Made by a program: the position numbers and the translations under genes. A DNA stretch of 39,457 nucleotides, taken from an uncultured Collinsella sp. (lineage in GTDB: Bacteria > Actinomycetota > Coriobacteriia > Coriobacteriales > Coriobacteriaceae). The stretch covers positions 1 to 39,457 of the forward strand of contig CAAFGE010000019.1 in NCBI GenBank assembly GCA_900762355.1, read 5' to 3'. This document shows positions 7,855 to 15,940 of the stretch, piece by piece (position 1 is the first letter of the stretch; every line of letters starts with the position of its first letter). The notes under the pieces are model-generated. The model was not told the DNA's origin, ran no database searches, and saw nothing but the letters and a program-made list of their open reading frames with translations.

Positions 7855-8865
7855 CTATCCCCTAAATTCAAAGGTACTCAGGCCAAACGTCAGCAGATCG
7901 CCGTTGCGCAGCGGGCAGCGCGTAATGCGGCGGTTGTTGACGAGCGTGCCGTTGGTGGAATTGAGGTCCTCGATCGACCAATCCGAGCCCGTAAAGGTGA
8001 GCTGGGCGTGGCGGCGCGACACGTTGGGGTCGCGCAGGGCAATATCGGAAACTGAGCGCTCGCGACCGATAGTCACCTGTGCGGAGGTGATGCTATGGCT
8101 CTCGCCGCTCACGACGTCGACGAGCTGGGCGAGCGGGCGCTGTGGGGCGCGAGTGCTCGCCATGTTGGAGGCGATGCCGGCTGCGGCGCCTAGGCCCACG
8201 GCGGCACCGGTCGCGGCGGCTCCGCCCATGCCGGCAAGCGCGTCGCGCGAGACGGTCTGCGGCACCGGGATAGGAGCGGCGGGGTCGGGGACGCTAGGCG
8301 CGAAGGGATCTGCTACGGCAAGCGGGTCAGGAGCGGCGGCGCGAGGCGTCGGCTGCTGCTGGGGCATGGCGGCGGGGCGCTGCGGCTGCGGGGCAGCAAA
8401 CTGCTGCTGGCCGGCGCGCGGGGCGCTGGCGGCACGGCTTGCCGTGGAGTTGTTTTGGCCCAGACCGTTTTGATAGGCGCGCTCTTCTTCGTACAGGCGG
8501 CCGAGCGTGGGGGCATCGACGTTCTCGGCAAAGACCGAGAACTTGCCGGCGCGCAGCTGCGGATCGATCATGAAGCGCACGAGGGGCTCGCCGACAAAGA
8601 CATAGCGGCGCTTTTCGGCCTGCGCTTTCACAAACTCGCGGACCTCGCGCGAAAGCTCGGGGTAGAACGGGGCGAGCATGGGATCGTCGTCGGCGGCGAT
8701 CAGGATGGTATAGAGTGCCGGCGCCGTGTTGACGCCGTTAATCACCAGAGTCTGATCCTCCATGTCGCGAGCGGCCTGCTTGGCAAGCTTCTTAAAGGAG
8801 AACGGGGCACGGGTGGCACCGAAGATGCCGGCCACGTGGTCCTCGAAGATGTTCAGGAAGTTCAC
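7855..8865 (-). CDS. fhaA: DUF3662-FHA protein (FhaA-like)
   Basis: The N-terminal part (about 1-120, starting MNFLNIFEDHVAGIFG) fits the DUF3662 domain typical of actinobacterial FhaA. The C-terminal 85 residues are an FHA domain with GRERSVSD, SRRHAQ and LNSTNGT. A Pro/Ala/Gln-rich linker (about 140-250) separates them and contains a short Ala/Gly hydrophobic run. FhaA binds phosphorylated partners of the kinases, including the MviN/FhaA system in mycobacteria that regulates lipid II supply. Translation starts at a GTG (8863-8865) that overlaps the TGA of the upstream kinase, so the two are probably coupled. No TTG or ATG nearby has a better ribosome-binding site. Confidence 0.9.
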   Translation of the reverse strand: MNFLNIFEDHVAGIFGATRAPFSFKKLAKQAARDMEDQTLVINGVNTAPALYTILIAADDDPMLAPFYPELSREVREFVKAQAEKRRYVFVGEPLVRFMIDPQLRAGKFSVFAENVDAPTLGRLYEEERAYQNGLGQNNSTASRAASAPRAGQQQFAAPQPQRPAAMPQQQPTPRAAAPDPLAVADPFAPSVPDPAAPIPVPQTVSRDALAGMGGAAATGAAVGLGAAAGIASNMASTRAPQRPLAQLVDVVSGESHSITSAQVTIGRERSVSDIALRDPNVSRRHAQLTFTGSDWSIEDLNSTNGTLVNNRRITRCPLRNGDLLTFGLSTFEFRG

Positions 8866-10715
8866 GAAAGATCACTCTCCGTATAGGTTCTTTGGTATCC
8901 GAGCAAATATAGGCATATCTCAACGATTATAGAGGATAGGGTTCCCGCAACTGCCGCCTTGGCGGCGACCGCGGCTGCAAGGCTGGCAATTTCCATATGG
9001 TGTGCAAGACAGGATGCCGCTGCGCAGCCGATGCCGGTGACGGCGATGGCGGCGATTGCGGCAAGGTTTGAGCCCTGGTCGGCACGCTTGGCATGGGCAT
9101 TGAGCAGCGCAGATGACGCTGCGGCAGTTGTCGCGACCAGCACAAAGGCAGCCCAAAGGAGCGGGTCTTCCAGCGCTGCGGCAACGTTACCGAGCCCCAG
9201 CACGCCTCCGGCTGAAAGCGCGACCGTCGCCAGACGGGCAAAAAGCACGCCCATGCCCGTTGCCGCGGCGGCGCTTGCCGGGCCGAGCCAAAATGACGCG
9301 ACGCCGGCGGCGACCCCAGCTGCCAGGAAGGTATTGCCAGTCAGACAGCCAAGCGCGAGTGCACAGGTGAGCGCGGCGCTCGCGGCAGCCTCGGTGCGAC
9401 CCCAGGCGATCCACCAACCGGACATGGCAGCGGCAAAGACCACCGCGACGGGCAACATCGACAGGATGCCCTGCGCCTGCATGGTGGCGTTGGCCATGAG
9501 CACCAAAAAGCCCACAGCCGAGATGGCCGAGCCGATCTGGGGGGCCAGGCCAGCCGCCGCTCCGATCGCGATAGCCGCAATGACCAGGCCGGGAAGCGCC
9601 GCGACCCCGGCTGTTTGCATCAGCAAAAAGCTAAAGGTGCCGCACGCTAGCGCCGAGATAGCGTGCATGGTGTAGTCGCGCGCATGGCTCCAGCGCGTGC
9701 CCGCCCAGCCGAGCGCGGGGTCGACCTCGATGGCGTCGTCCTCGTAGGGCAGCGACTCGGTATCGTCTGCCGCGCGCTCGTCGTTCGACAACTCGCTCAC
9801 CATCTGCTCCAGGCTGCGGCGACCCTCGCGCACGCTGCCCAAGCCGGCGAGCAGCTGGTCGCAAAAGGCCTCGATGCTGTTGGGGCGGTCCTGTGGCATG
9901 GGGGAGAGTGCACTCATCAGCGCAGCCTCGGCTCCCGGGGGAAAGTGCGGGATGAGCTCGCTGGGATAGGTGGCGCCGCCGATGATGCGGTCGAGCGAGT
10001 CGGCGGGCGTTGCTGCCATAAAGGGAGCGCTGCCGCATAGGCCCTCGTAGATCACGCAGGCGAGGGCAAAGACATCGGCGCGCTCGTCGACCGTGCCGGT
10101 CTCGATATCGAGCTGTTCGGGCGGCATGTAGCCGATGGTGCCGCCGCGCGAGCCGCCAAAGCCGCCGGCCGACGACAGGCGCGCCATGCCAAAGTCGGTG
10201 AGCTTTACATTGCCCGAGTGGTCGATAAGCACGTTGGCGGGCTTAATATCCAGGTGGAGTACGCCGTTGCCATGGGCGAAGGTGAGCGCTTGGCCCAGGG
10301 CATCGGCAATGGCCGCGGTCTCGTCAAAGGTGAGCGAATGGCCGTCCACGCGATGCAAAAACTCGGCTAGCGACATGCCGTCGACATATTCCATAACCAG
10401 GTAGGCATAGGCTGTGTCGTGCGTAAAGTCGATGACCTGCACGATGTTGGGATGTTGAAGCATGGCGGCAGTGTGCGCCTCGCGCAGGACATCCATGATG
10501 TCGCTAGCGGGCATGCCGGCACCGTTGATAAGGGGGATGCGTTTAATGGCGACGCGGCGGCGCAGGTGCGTGTCGCGGCAGATCTCGATGGAGCCAAAAC
10601 CGCCGGTCGCAAGTGTCTCGAGCGGCTGGTACCGCTTGAGCAGCTCACGAGAGCTGGTGCCCTCCAAAGGAACGTCCGGCGAGAACCGGGCGGTATGTTG
10701 CGAGAAAAGCGGCAT
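8862..10715 (-). CDS. Multi-pass membrane Ser/Thr protein kinase with HLD catalytic loop
   Basis: This is the first gene of the minus-strand operon. Residues about 29-290 form an STK domain with glycine loop TGGFGS, Lys 58 in VAIK, and DFG (174-176). The catalytic loop reads VLHLDIKPANV: Leu replaces the usual Arg of HRD (154-156), while the catalytic Asp, Lys and Asn remain. Such non-RD kinases usually do not need activation-loop phosphorylation. After a charged linker, the C-terminal 270 residues are roughly nine to eleven hydrophobic helices rich in Ala, with no extracellular sensor domain. ATG 10715 is preferred over a TTG six bases upstream because GAGGG is six bases before it. PknA, its positional analogue in mycobacteria, has a single helix, so this is not a simple orthologue. 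Confidence 0.9.
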   Translation of the reverse strand: MPLFSQHTARFSPDVPLEGTSSRELLKRYQPLETLATGGFGSIEICRDTHLRRRVAIKRIPLINGAGMPASDIMDVLREAHTAAMLQHPNIVQVIDFTHDTAYAYLVMEYVDGMSLAEFLHRVDGHSLTFDETAAIADALGQALTFAHGNGVLHLDIKPANVLIDHSGNVKLTDFGMARLSSAGGFGGSRGGTIGYMPPEQLDIETGTVDERADVFALACVIYEGLCGSAPFMAATPADSLDRIIGGATYPSELIPHFPPGAEAALMSALSPMPQDRPNSIEAFCDQLLAGLGSVREGRRSLEQMVSELSNDERAADDTESLPYEDDAIEVDPALGWAGTRWSHARDYTMHAISALACGTFSFLLMQTAGVAALPGLVIAAIAIGAAAGLAPQIGSAISAVGFLVLMANATMQAQGILSMLPVAVVFAAAMSGWWIAWGRTEAAASAALTCALALGCLTGNTFLAAGVAAGVASFWLGPASAAAATGMGVLFARLATVALSAGGVLGLGNVAAALEDPLLWAAFVLVATTAAASSALLNAHAKRADQGSNLAAIAAIAVTGIGCAAASCLAHHMEIASLAAAVAAKAAVAGTLSSIIVEICLYLLGYQRTYTESDLS

Positions 10716-10795
10716 GGCCAACCCTCGTGCGTTTAAAGTTCGTTTGCGAGTGGCGGGCGCGGAGCCGAGCCGTTCGCGGTGGCATAGATGCTGCT

Positions 10796-10826
10796 AGTGT
10801 AGCACGCTCGGGTGGGCGACATTCAA
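10796..10826 (-). promoter_or_regulatory. Candidate promoter of the kinase-FHA-phosphatase-wall operon
   Basis: On the minus strand, TTGAAT (complement of 10821-10826) and TACACT (complement of 10796-10801) are separated by 19 bases. The -10 box is about 80 bases before the kinase start. The gap between 10716 and 10863 holds no other gene. The spacer is slightly long, so the -35 assignment is tentative. Confidence 0.4.
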
Positions 10827-10863
10827 TTTAAGCTCCGTCTGGGATCTGGACCCTGCGTCCGGC

Positions 10864-11580
10864 CTAGCGCTTCTTCTTGTTCTTCTTCTGCTTGCGCTGC
10901 TTGCCCTTGGCGTCCTTGGGCTTGTCGCCCTGCTTGGCCTCGGCGGCGGCCTTCTCGGCCTTCATTTTCTTCTTCTTGGTCTCGATGCGGAGCTTTTTAT
11001 TGATGCGTGCCTTCAGGAAGGGGCCAAACTGCTCGGCATCGCCACGCACGAAGGTGTCCTTAGGGATCGTCACGCCTTGGTCGGCGAACATGGCTACAAA
11101 GATGCGCTCGCCGTCGAGCACGTGGTCGAGCTTGTCAAACGGGAAGAACTGCGACTTGCCGCTCTTGCCCCAGACCATCAGGCCGTCTTCGTTGGCGGCG
11201 ACGCGGCGGTAGCGGCCGCCCATGGATTCGTCGGCCTCGACGGCATCGATAAAGTCGCGGGCGAGTGTGTGGTGCAGATTTTTGCTCCACCAGGCCAAAA
11301 AGGCGCCGAATACGATTAGGACGACGCCGAACTTGATCCAGTTGCCGCCGGCCACCAGCATGCCGATGCCGATGAGCGCGGCAATGGCGGCGGCGACGTA
11401 CAGGGAGCCGCGGCGCTTGGGCGAGGCGACCAGGCGGGCAAAGTCGGTGACGAGGTCGTTTTCGTACTGGTACTCGTTGAGGTAGAGGATGCCGTCATCG
11501 GCCGCGGCCTGCGTCTCGAGCGCGACCTCGACCTGGTCGGCTGCTTCGGAGGGGACGAGGTTGGACTCTACGTCTGCCAT
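10864..11580 (-). CDS. YcxB-like two-helix membrane protein with lysine-rich tail
   Basis: The 238-residue product has an acidic N terminus, a pair of transmembrane helices separated by a very short turn (about 60-100) and a soluble part (about 105-190) resembling the YcxB C-terminal domain: a GRYRRV strand, then SQFFPFDKLDHVLDGERIFVAMF, as in proteins with a PH-like fold. The last 45 residues are almost entirely Lys, Ala, Glu and Gln. AGGAG lies ten bases before the ATG at 11580. It is divergent from dnaX with 115 bases between the start codons. Function is unknown; the lysine tail could contact nucleic acid or anionic lipid, which is only a guess. Confidence 0.6.
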   Translation of the reverse strand: MADVESNLVPSEAADQVEVALETQAAADDGILYLNEYQYENDLVTDFARLVASPKRRGSLYVAAAIAALIGIGMLVAGGNWIKFGVVLIVFGAFLAWWSKNLHHTLARDFIDAVEADESMGGRYRRVAANEDGLMVWGKSGKSQFFPFDKLDHVLDGERIFVAMFADQGVTIPKDTFVRGDAEQFGPFLKARINKKLRIETKKKKMKAEKAAAEAKQGDKPKDAKGKQRKQKKNKKKR

Positions 11581-11620
11581 GCTCTTTGGACTCCTATCAC
11601 GGCGGGCTCGCCGTACGGGT

Positions 11621-11629
11621 TATTATGGA
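11621..11629. promoter_or_regulatory. Candidate overlapping divergent -10 boxes (dnaX / YcxB-like gene)
   Basis: TATTAT (11621-11626) could be the -10 element for dnaX, about 70 bases before its start. The opposite strand reads CATAAT over 11624-11629 for the divergent gene. No convincing -35 element is visible on either side. Confidence 0.25.
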
Positions 11630-11695
11630 TGCAGTATGCCGTGCGACCGCATGGTCACCGCGGCAACAAGACTCAGTATACCCGGGGGAGCACCC

Positions 11696-14185
11696 ATGGA
11701 ATCGTTGTACCGAAAGTATCGCCCGCTCACCTTCGAGTCCGTGGTGGGCCAGCAGCATATCGTCTCGACGCTCGAGCACGCCATTACCGAGGGACGCCTG
11801 TCCCACGCCTACCTGTTCTGCGGTCCGCGCGGCACGGGCAAGACCACCATGGCGCGCATCCTTGCCAAGGCGCTGCTCTGCCGCAATGCCGAGGCGGCGC
11901 GCGCCGAGGGTGCGAGCGGCTGCATGCCCGACGGCACCTGCGAGGAGTGCGAACTCATCGCCGAGGGCAACCACCCGGATGTCTACGAGCTCGACGCCGC
12001 TTCCCGCACGGGCGTGGACAACGTGCGCGAGGAGATCATCAACTCCGTCAACTTTGCCCCGGTGCGCGGCAAGTACAAGATCTATATCATCGACGAGGTC
12101 CATATGCTCACGACGGCGGCGTTCAACGCGCTGCTCAAGACGCTCGAGGAGCCGCCGGCACACGTGATCTTTGTGCTGTGCACTACCGACCCGCAAAAGA
12201 TTCTGGAGACCATCCTCTCGCGCTGCCAGCGCTTTGACTTCCACCGTATCGGTAACGAGGATATCGAGCATCGCCTGGCCTACGTGTGCGAGCAGGAGGG
12301 CTTCGACTACGACGACGAGGCGCTGGCTATCGTGGCACGCCATGCCAAAGGCGGCATGCGCGACGCACTCTCCACGCTGGAGCAGCTGAGCGTTTTTGGC
12401 AACGGTTCCGTGCATGCGGACGACGCCCGTTCGCTTTTGGGTGAGGTTTCGGACCAGATTCTGGGCGAGTTTGCCCACGCCATCGCCGAGCGCGATGTCG
12501 CTGAGCTCTACGGGCTGATTCGTGCACAGGTCGAGGAGGGTAATGACCTGCTGGAGCTGACGCGCGACCTGGTGGCGCACGTGCGCGACGTGTACGTTGC
12601 CTGCGTTGCCGGCGCCCGTGCCGAGCTGTTTGAGGGCGGAGCCGAGCAGGCCGAGGCGCTTGCGGCCGAGTCTGCTGCCTTTGGCGAGCGTCCTGCCGAC
12701 CGTCTGGCCCGCGTGCTGACGGTGCTCGATGACGCCGCCTTGGAGATGAGGGGCGCGAGCGACGTGCGCCTAGTGCTCGAGATCGCCTGCACGCGTCTGG
12801 CACGTCCCGAGGCCGATCTGACGATTGAGGCCTTGGCCGAGCGCGTGGCGCGTTTGGAAGCTAGGGTCGCCAACGCCGCGGTGCCGGCGAGCGTGGCTGC
12901 TGCTCAGGTCGCCGCGCCTGCAGCATCCGCACCCGCTGCTGCCCAGCAGCCGACGCTAATTTCGGGCGCCCGTGCTGCCGCTCCGACGGCATCCGCTGCC
13001 CCCGCGCACCAGGGCGGCATGCCCTGGGACCGCGGCGCTGCCGCTCCGGTGGCCCAGTCTGCGTCTAAGCCTACGTCCACGCAAGTCCCCAAGCCTGCGA
13101 CGCCTGCATCTCAGCCGGCGCCGGCTTCTCAACCCGTTGCGGCTCCGGCTCCCGCACCTGCTGCATCGACCATGCCCGCGTCCAAGCCCAACAACGCCGC
13201 CCAAGTTGCCGCCGCTGCCGCCGCCGAGACCCCCGCGGTCGAGGACGCTGGCGAGCTCCAGCGCAAATGGGCCGAGGTCGTCGAGCGCGTCAAGGCTCGT
13301 CAGGCTTCCTATGCGGGCTTGCTGCTCAACGCCCGCGCCACGGCCGACGATGGCTCCAAGCTCACGGTTTCGTTCCCCGCGGGCTCGACCTTTGCCATCA
13401 AGATGCTCGGTCGCGCCGATACGCAGTCGGTAGTCCTGCCGACGGTCTGCGCGGTCTTCGGTCGTCGCACCGTCGACTATGTTCTGGATGGGGGTGGCAC
13501 GCCGGCTCCTCAACATGAGGAGCATTCTCCATCTGCACGGGCTGCGGCATCTGCGGACCCGCAACCCGTGTCCTCGGCGGCACCTGCATCCTCGAGCGTC
13601 AGCGCACCGCAGCAGCAAGCGACGCCGGTGACGGCACCGACCCCGTCGGCGCCTAAGCCCGCGGCGCCCAAACCGGCTGCCCCGGCGCCCGCGTCCAAGC
13701 CTGTCGCACCCGCACCTAAGTTGTCCGACTTGGGCAAGGCTCCTTGGCTGCGCTCCGATAATCCTGCCGGCGCTCCCGCCACGGGCAAGCTCCCGACGGA
13801 GCCCGCGCCTCGTGCGCCCGAGCGCTCGGCCGCTCCCAAGGCCCAACCTGCCGCGCAATCCGCGCCGTGGGAATCAGAACAGGTGCCCTACGACGACGCC
13901 ATGGTCGGCGGCTTCGCTTCTGATGCCGGCGGGGACGATCTGCCTCCGTTCGACGTGCCCGGCGCGGTTCCGGTGCCCAAGCCTGCCGCAGCGGCCTCCG
14001 CAGCCGCGGCGCCTGCCCCCGCAAGTGACGACGCCCCCGCTGCCCCTTGGGAGTCCAACCCCGGCGCGGGCAGCCCCTTCGGCCACCAGGGTGCAGCCCC
14101 GAGCATCCCGCAGACCGAGGACGAGGCCAAAGCCCTCATCCGCAGCGTCTTCGGCCAGTCGACCATCTTCAAGCCAGTTGAGTAG
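11696..14185 (+). CDS. dnaX: DNA polymerase III subunits gamma/tau
   Basis: This is the clamp-loader ATPase of the replisome. From ATG 11696 the product has 829 residues: an AAA+ domain with Walker A GPRGTGKT (43-50), a zinc site (Cys 62, 76, 82, 85), Walker B DEVH (133-136), the SRC motif of sensor 1 and arginine finger, then the clamp-loader lid and collar domains to about residue 390. The rest is a long Ala/Pro-rich linker with a structured insert near 515-600 (starting ELQRKWAEVVERVKARQ). The ending ALIRSVFGQSTIFKPVE is short and conserved-looking. GGGGGAG lies five bases before the chosen ATG; the frame is open for 69 more codons upstream, but that part has no homology I recognise. No A-rich slippery site for a gamma frameshift was seen. 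Confidence 0.95.
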   Translation: MESLYRKYRPLTFESVVGQQHIVSTLEHAITEGRLSHAYLFCGPRGTGKTTMARILAKALLCRNAEAARAEGASGCMPDGTCEECELIAEGNHPDVYELDAASRTGVDNVREEIINSVNFAPVRGKYKIYIIDEVHMLTTAAFNALLKTLEEPPAHVIFVLCTTDPQKILETILSRCQRFDFHRIGNEDIEHRLAYVCEQEGFDYDDEALAIVARHAKGGMRDALSTLEQLSVFGNGSVHADDARSLLGEVSDQILGEFAHAIAERDVAELYGLIRAQVEEGNDLLELTRDLVAHVRDVYVACVAGARAELFEGGAEQAEALAAESAAFGERPADRLARVLTVLDDAALEMRGASDVRLVLEIACTRLARPEADLTIEALAERVARLEARVANAAVPASVAAAQVAAPAASAPAAAQQPTLISGARAAAPTASAAPAHQGGMPWDRGAAAPVAQSASKPTSTQVPKPATPASQPAPASQPVAAPAPAPAASTMPASKPNNAAQVAAAAAAETPAVEDAGELQRKWAEVVERVKARQASYAGLLLNARATADDGSKLTVSFPAGSTFAIKMLGRADTQSVVLPTVCAVFGRRTVDYVLDGGGTPAPQHEEHSPSARAAASADPQPVSSAAPASSSVSAPQQQATPVTAPTPSAPKPAAPKPAAPAPASKPVAPAPKLSDLGKAPWLRSDNPAGAPATGKLPTEPAPRAPERSAAPKAQPAAQSAPWESEQVPYDDAMVGGFASDAGGDDLPPFDVPGAVPVPKPAAAASAAAAPAPASDDAPAAPWESNPGAGSPFGHQGAAPSIPQTEDEAKALIRSVFGQSTIFKPVE

Positions 14186-14204
14186 CTCCGCAGACGGGTA
14201 TACT
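14178..14204 (+). promoter_or_regulatory. Candidate promoter for the 14240 cassette
   Basis: TTGAGT (14178-14183, overlapping the dnaX stop codon) and TATACT (14199-14204) are 15 bases apart, about 35 bases before the next start codon. The short spacer lowers confidence. Confidence 0.35.
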
Positions 14205-14239
14205 GCTCGAGAAGAGAACCCTTTGAACGGAGCGAGCTT

Positions 14240-14500
14240 ATGATGTGGGAATATGTCCGCCTTGAGGACGATACGCAGGTTTCGTATTCCGAAGTCCGCG
14301 AGGACAACACGGTGAAGGTCGTTGTGGAGCGCCCGCGCGATTGGGGTTTTGATACAGCCGAGTGCATCTTACCGGCATTCAACTGGGTGTCGCATGAGGG
14401 CTTTAGCGAGACAGACCTCAAAGAGCTCGATGATTTCGTGCGCAACAATGCCCCGCTCATCCTGCGTTTTGCCTACGAAGGTGGACGAGCCTATGCCTAG
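14240..14500 (+). CDS. Small hypothetical protein, first gene of a DUF4160-containing pair
   Basis: The 86-residue acidic protein (starts MMWEYVRLEDDTQVSY) has a predicted beta-rich first half, VKVVVERP, and a helical second half, SETDLKELDDFVRNNAPLILRFA. I do not recognise a named family with confidence. GGAG sits seven bases before the first ATG. Its end overlaps the next gene by eight bases, so the two are co-translated. Partners of DUF4160 proteins are often small acidic proteins of this size, frequently DUF2442, and the pair has the layout of a toxin-antitoxin or chaperone-like cassette. That role is inference. Confidence 0.7.
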   Translation: MMWEYVRLEDDTQVSYSEVREDNTVKVVVERPRDWGFDTAECILPAFNWVSHEGFSETDLKELDDFVRNNAPLILRFAYEGGRAYA

Positions 14501-14765
14501 TCTTTTCCGACTCGGGCCGTACATCATCTTCTTCTGGACGGGGGAGAACGGCGAGCCTGTCCATGTTCATGTTGCGGTCAAGCGCCCCACTGCCGAGGCG
14601 ACCAAGATATGGCTTACTCGTTCTGGCGGATGCAAGCTAGCCCATAACAAGGGCGATATCCCGGCTCGAGATTTACGCGACATTATGCAGTTCATTTCTT
14701 CTAACCATGCATTGATCTGCAAACGTTGGAAGGAAACAACCGGCGAGCTTTCGTTTTACTGCTGA
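14493..14765 (+). CDS. DUF4160 domain protein
   Basis: The 90-residue product starts MPSLFRLGPYIIFFWTGENGEPVHVHVAVKRP. The run of aromatic residues, the GEP turn and the VHVHV motif are characteristic of DUF4160, a small alpha/beta family usually found beside DUF2442. The ending LRDIMQFISSNHALICKRWKE corresponds to its C-terminal helix. The start overlaps the previous gene; AAGGTGG lies upstream inside it. The biochemical function of the family is not established to my knowledge; it has been considered toxin-like because of its paired, patchily distributed genes. Here it interrupts the common dnaX-ybaB-recR order. Confidence 0.75.
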   Translation: MPSLFRLGPYIIFFWTGENGEPVHVHVAVKRPTAEATKIWLTRSGGCKLAHNKGDIPARDLRDIMQFISSNHALICKRWKETTGELSFYC

Positions 14766-14790
14766 GGGTCACTCGTTGGACTGGAGACCT

Positions 14791-15267
14791 CTAGCTCTTC
14801 AGGGGCTCTTTGTCCGGGCGCATTTGTATTTCGGACATGTGTAGTGTGGTGCCGCGTATATCGCATTCGAGCAAACAGGTGCGCGACGGCCGGCCTAGGA
14901 TGTTGAGGTCGATACGATACGTCGCATGGCTGTCTGTGTGCTCGACTTGCTCGGCGTCGACGGTTGCTCCGATTGTCGAATAGTCGCCTAGCTCGGCATC
15001 GACAATCTTGGAGTTATTAATCTCGACCTTGAGCTCTTGGTAGAGGGACGGGCTGTTGTAGTAAACGGTTCGGGTTCCGTCGACGCACTCGTCGGTCGCC
15101 TCCCATTTGACAACGGGCTTATCCGAGCTGGCTACCAGCAGTTCTGCTCCAAAGGCTATAGCATGGGTGATGACAACCAGCAATGCCCAGCCGACAAAGA
15201 GATAGAGAACCACATATGCAACGGGGTGTTTTGAGCGGATGTTTTGGAGCACGTCGGGGGCATTCAT
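14791..15267 (-). CDS. Single-pass membrane protein of unknown function
   Basis: The 158-residue protein has one N-terminal helix (about 17-42, VAYVVLYLFVGWALLVVITHAIAFGAELLVA) and a probable extracytoplasmic beta-rich domain with three cysteines (near DECVDG and TCLLECD). GGAGG lies six bases before ATG 15267. It converges on the DUF4160 gene with only 25 bases between the stops and no clear terminator. I recognise no family. Confidence 0.75.
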   Translation of the reverse strand: MNAPDVLQNIRSKHPVAYVVLYLFVGWALLVVITHAIAFGAELLVASSDKPVVKWEATDECVDGTRTVYYNSPSLYQELKVEINNSKIVDAELGDYSTIGATVDAEQVEHTDSHATYRIDLNILGRPSRTCLLECDIRGTTLHMSEIQMRPDKEPLKS

Positions 15268-15606
15268 GGGGCACCTCCAAATTGCTATCTATGGCAATCA
15301 AATTATACCCCGCCGTCATGCGTGCCGCCTCGAGTAGTGGCTCGGCATTTAGCCATTTAGTGGTACGCATTAAATGTCGGATTCCGGCTCTACGAGATTT
15401 AGCTTTCAATATTATGCAGATGCGAATTATTCAACTTTGCATAATCTTGGGGGCGCATCACGCTCCAGGACATGTATATCGACTGAGGTAACACGTCCGC
15501 CCCGCTTTCTCGCCGCGCGCCGTGGTACGATTTTTGAGTTTGAAAGTCCTGCCGTGCTCCGGCTGCCCTTGCAGCTCGGCGTGCGGCCGCACGTAAAGGA
15601 GCCATC
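15268..15606. other. Intergenic region between divergent genes, with inverted repeats
   Basis: No gene is supported here. The region is AT-rich from about 15300 to 15450. ATTATGCA (15411-15418) and TGCATAAT (15438-15445) form a perfect 8-bp inverted repeat with a 19-base spacer, a possible operator. CATTTA and TAAATG flank another dyad near 15349-15375. GGTACGAT at 15524-15531 is a candidate -10 region for ybaB, although its -35 is weak. Confidence 0.4.
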
Positions 15607-15927
15607 ATGGCCGGTATGAACATGCAGCAGATGATGAAGCAGGCTCGCAAGATGCAGGAGCAGCTTGCCGCCGCGCAGGAGAACCTCAAGTCCCAGACCG
15701 TCGACGCCTCTGCCGGCGGCGGCATGGTCAAGGTGACCGTTAACGGCGAGATGGAGCTCGTCAACCTCACCATCGATCCCGATGCCCTCGATCCCGAGGA
15801 CGTCGATATGCTGCAGGACATGATCATGGCTGCCGTCAACGAGGCCGTCCGCGGCGTCAACGAGCTCGCCAACAAGCAGATGGGCGCCATCACCGGCGGC
15901 CTCAACATCCCGGGCATGCCGTTCTAA
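15607..15927 (+). CDS. ybaB: YbaB/EbfC family nucleoid-associated protein
   Basis: A small DNA-binding dimer of the YbaB/EbfC type, usually encoded between dnaX and recR. The 106-residue product starts with the Met-rich helix MAGMNMQQMMKQARKMQEQLAAAQENL. It carries the conserved GGGMVKVTVNGEMELVNLTIDP core and ends in a Met/Gly tail. AAAGGAG lies five bases before ATG 15607. recR follows after 13 bases. Confidence 0.95.
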   Translation: MAGMNMQQMMKQARKMQEQLAAAQENLKSQTVDASAGGGMVKVTVNGEMELVNLTIDPDALDPEDVDMLQDMIMAAVNEAVRGVNELANKQMGAITGGLNIPGMPF

Positions 15928-15940
15928 GACACGCATATAT

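Noticed and set aside
11489..11695. Longer N terminus for DnaX
   Set aside because: The upstream codons overlap the divergent gene; the family start MESLYRKYRP at 11696 has an excellent ribosome-binding site.
11696..14185. Programmed frameshift making a separate gamma subunit
   Set aside because: No A AAA AAG-like slippery sequence with a downstream stem was seen.
15268..15606. A small signal-recognition RNA gene, as often found near dnaX/recR
   Set aside because: The conserved tetraloop region was not found here or upstream of dnaX.
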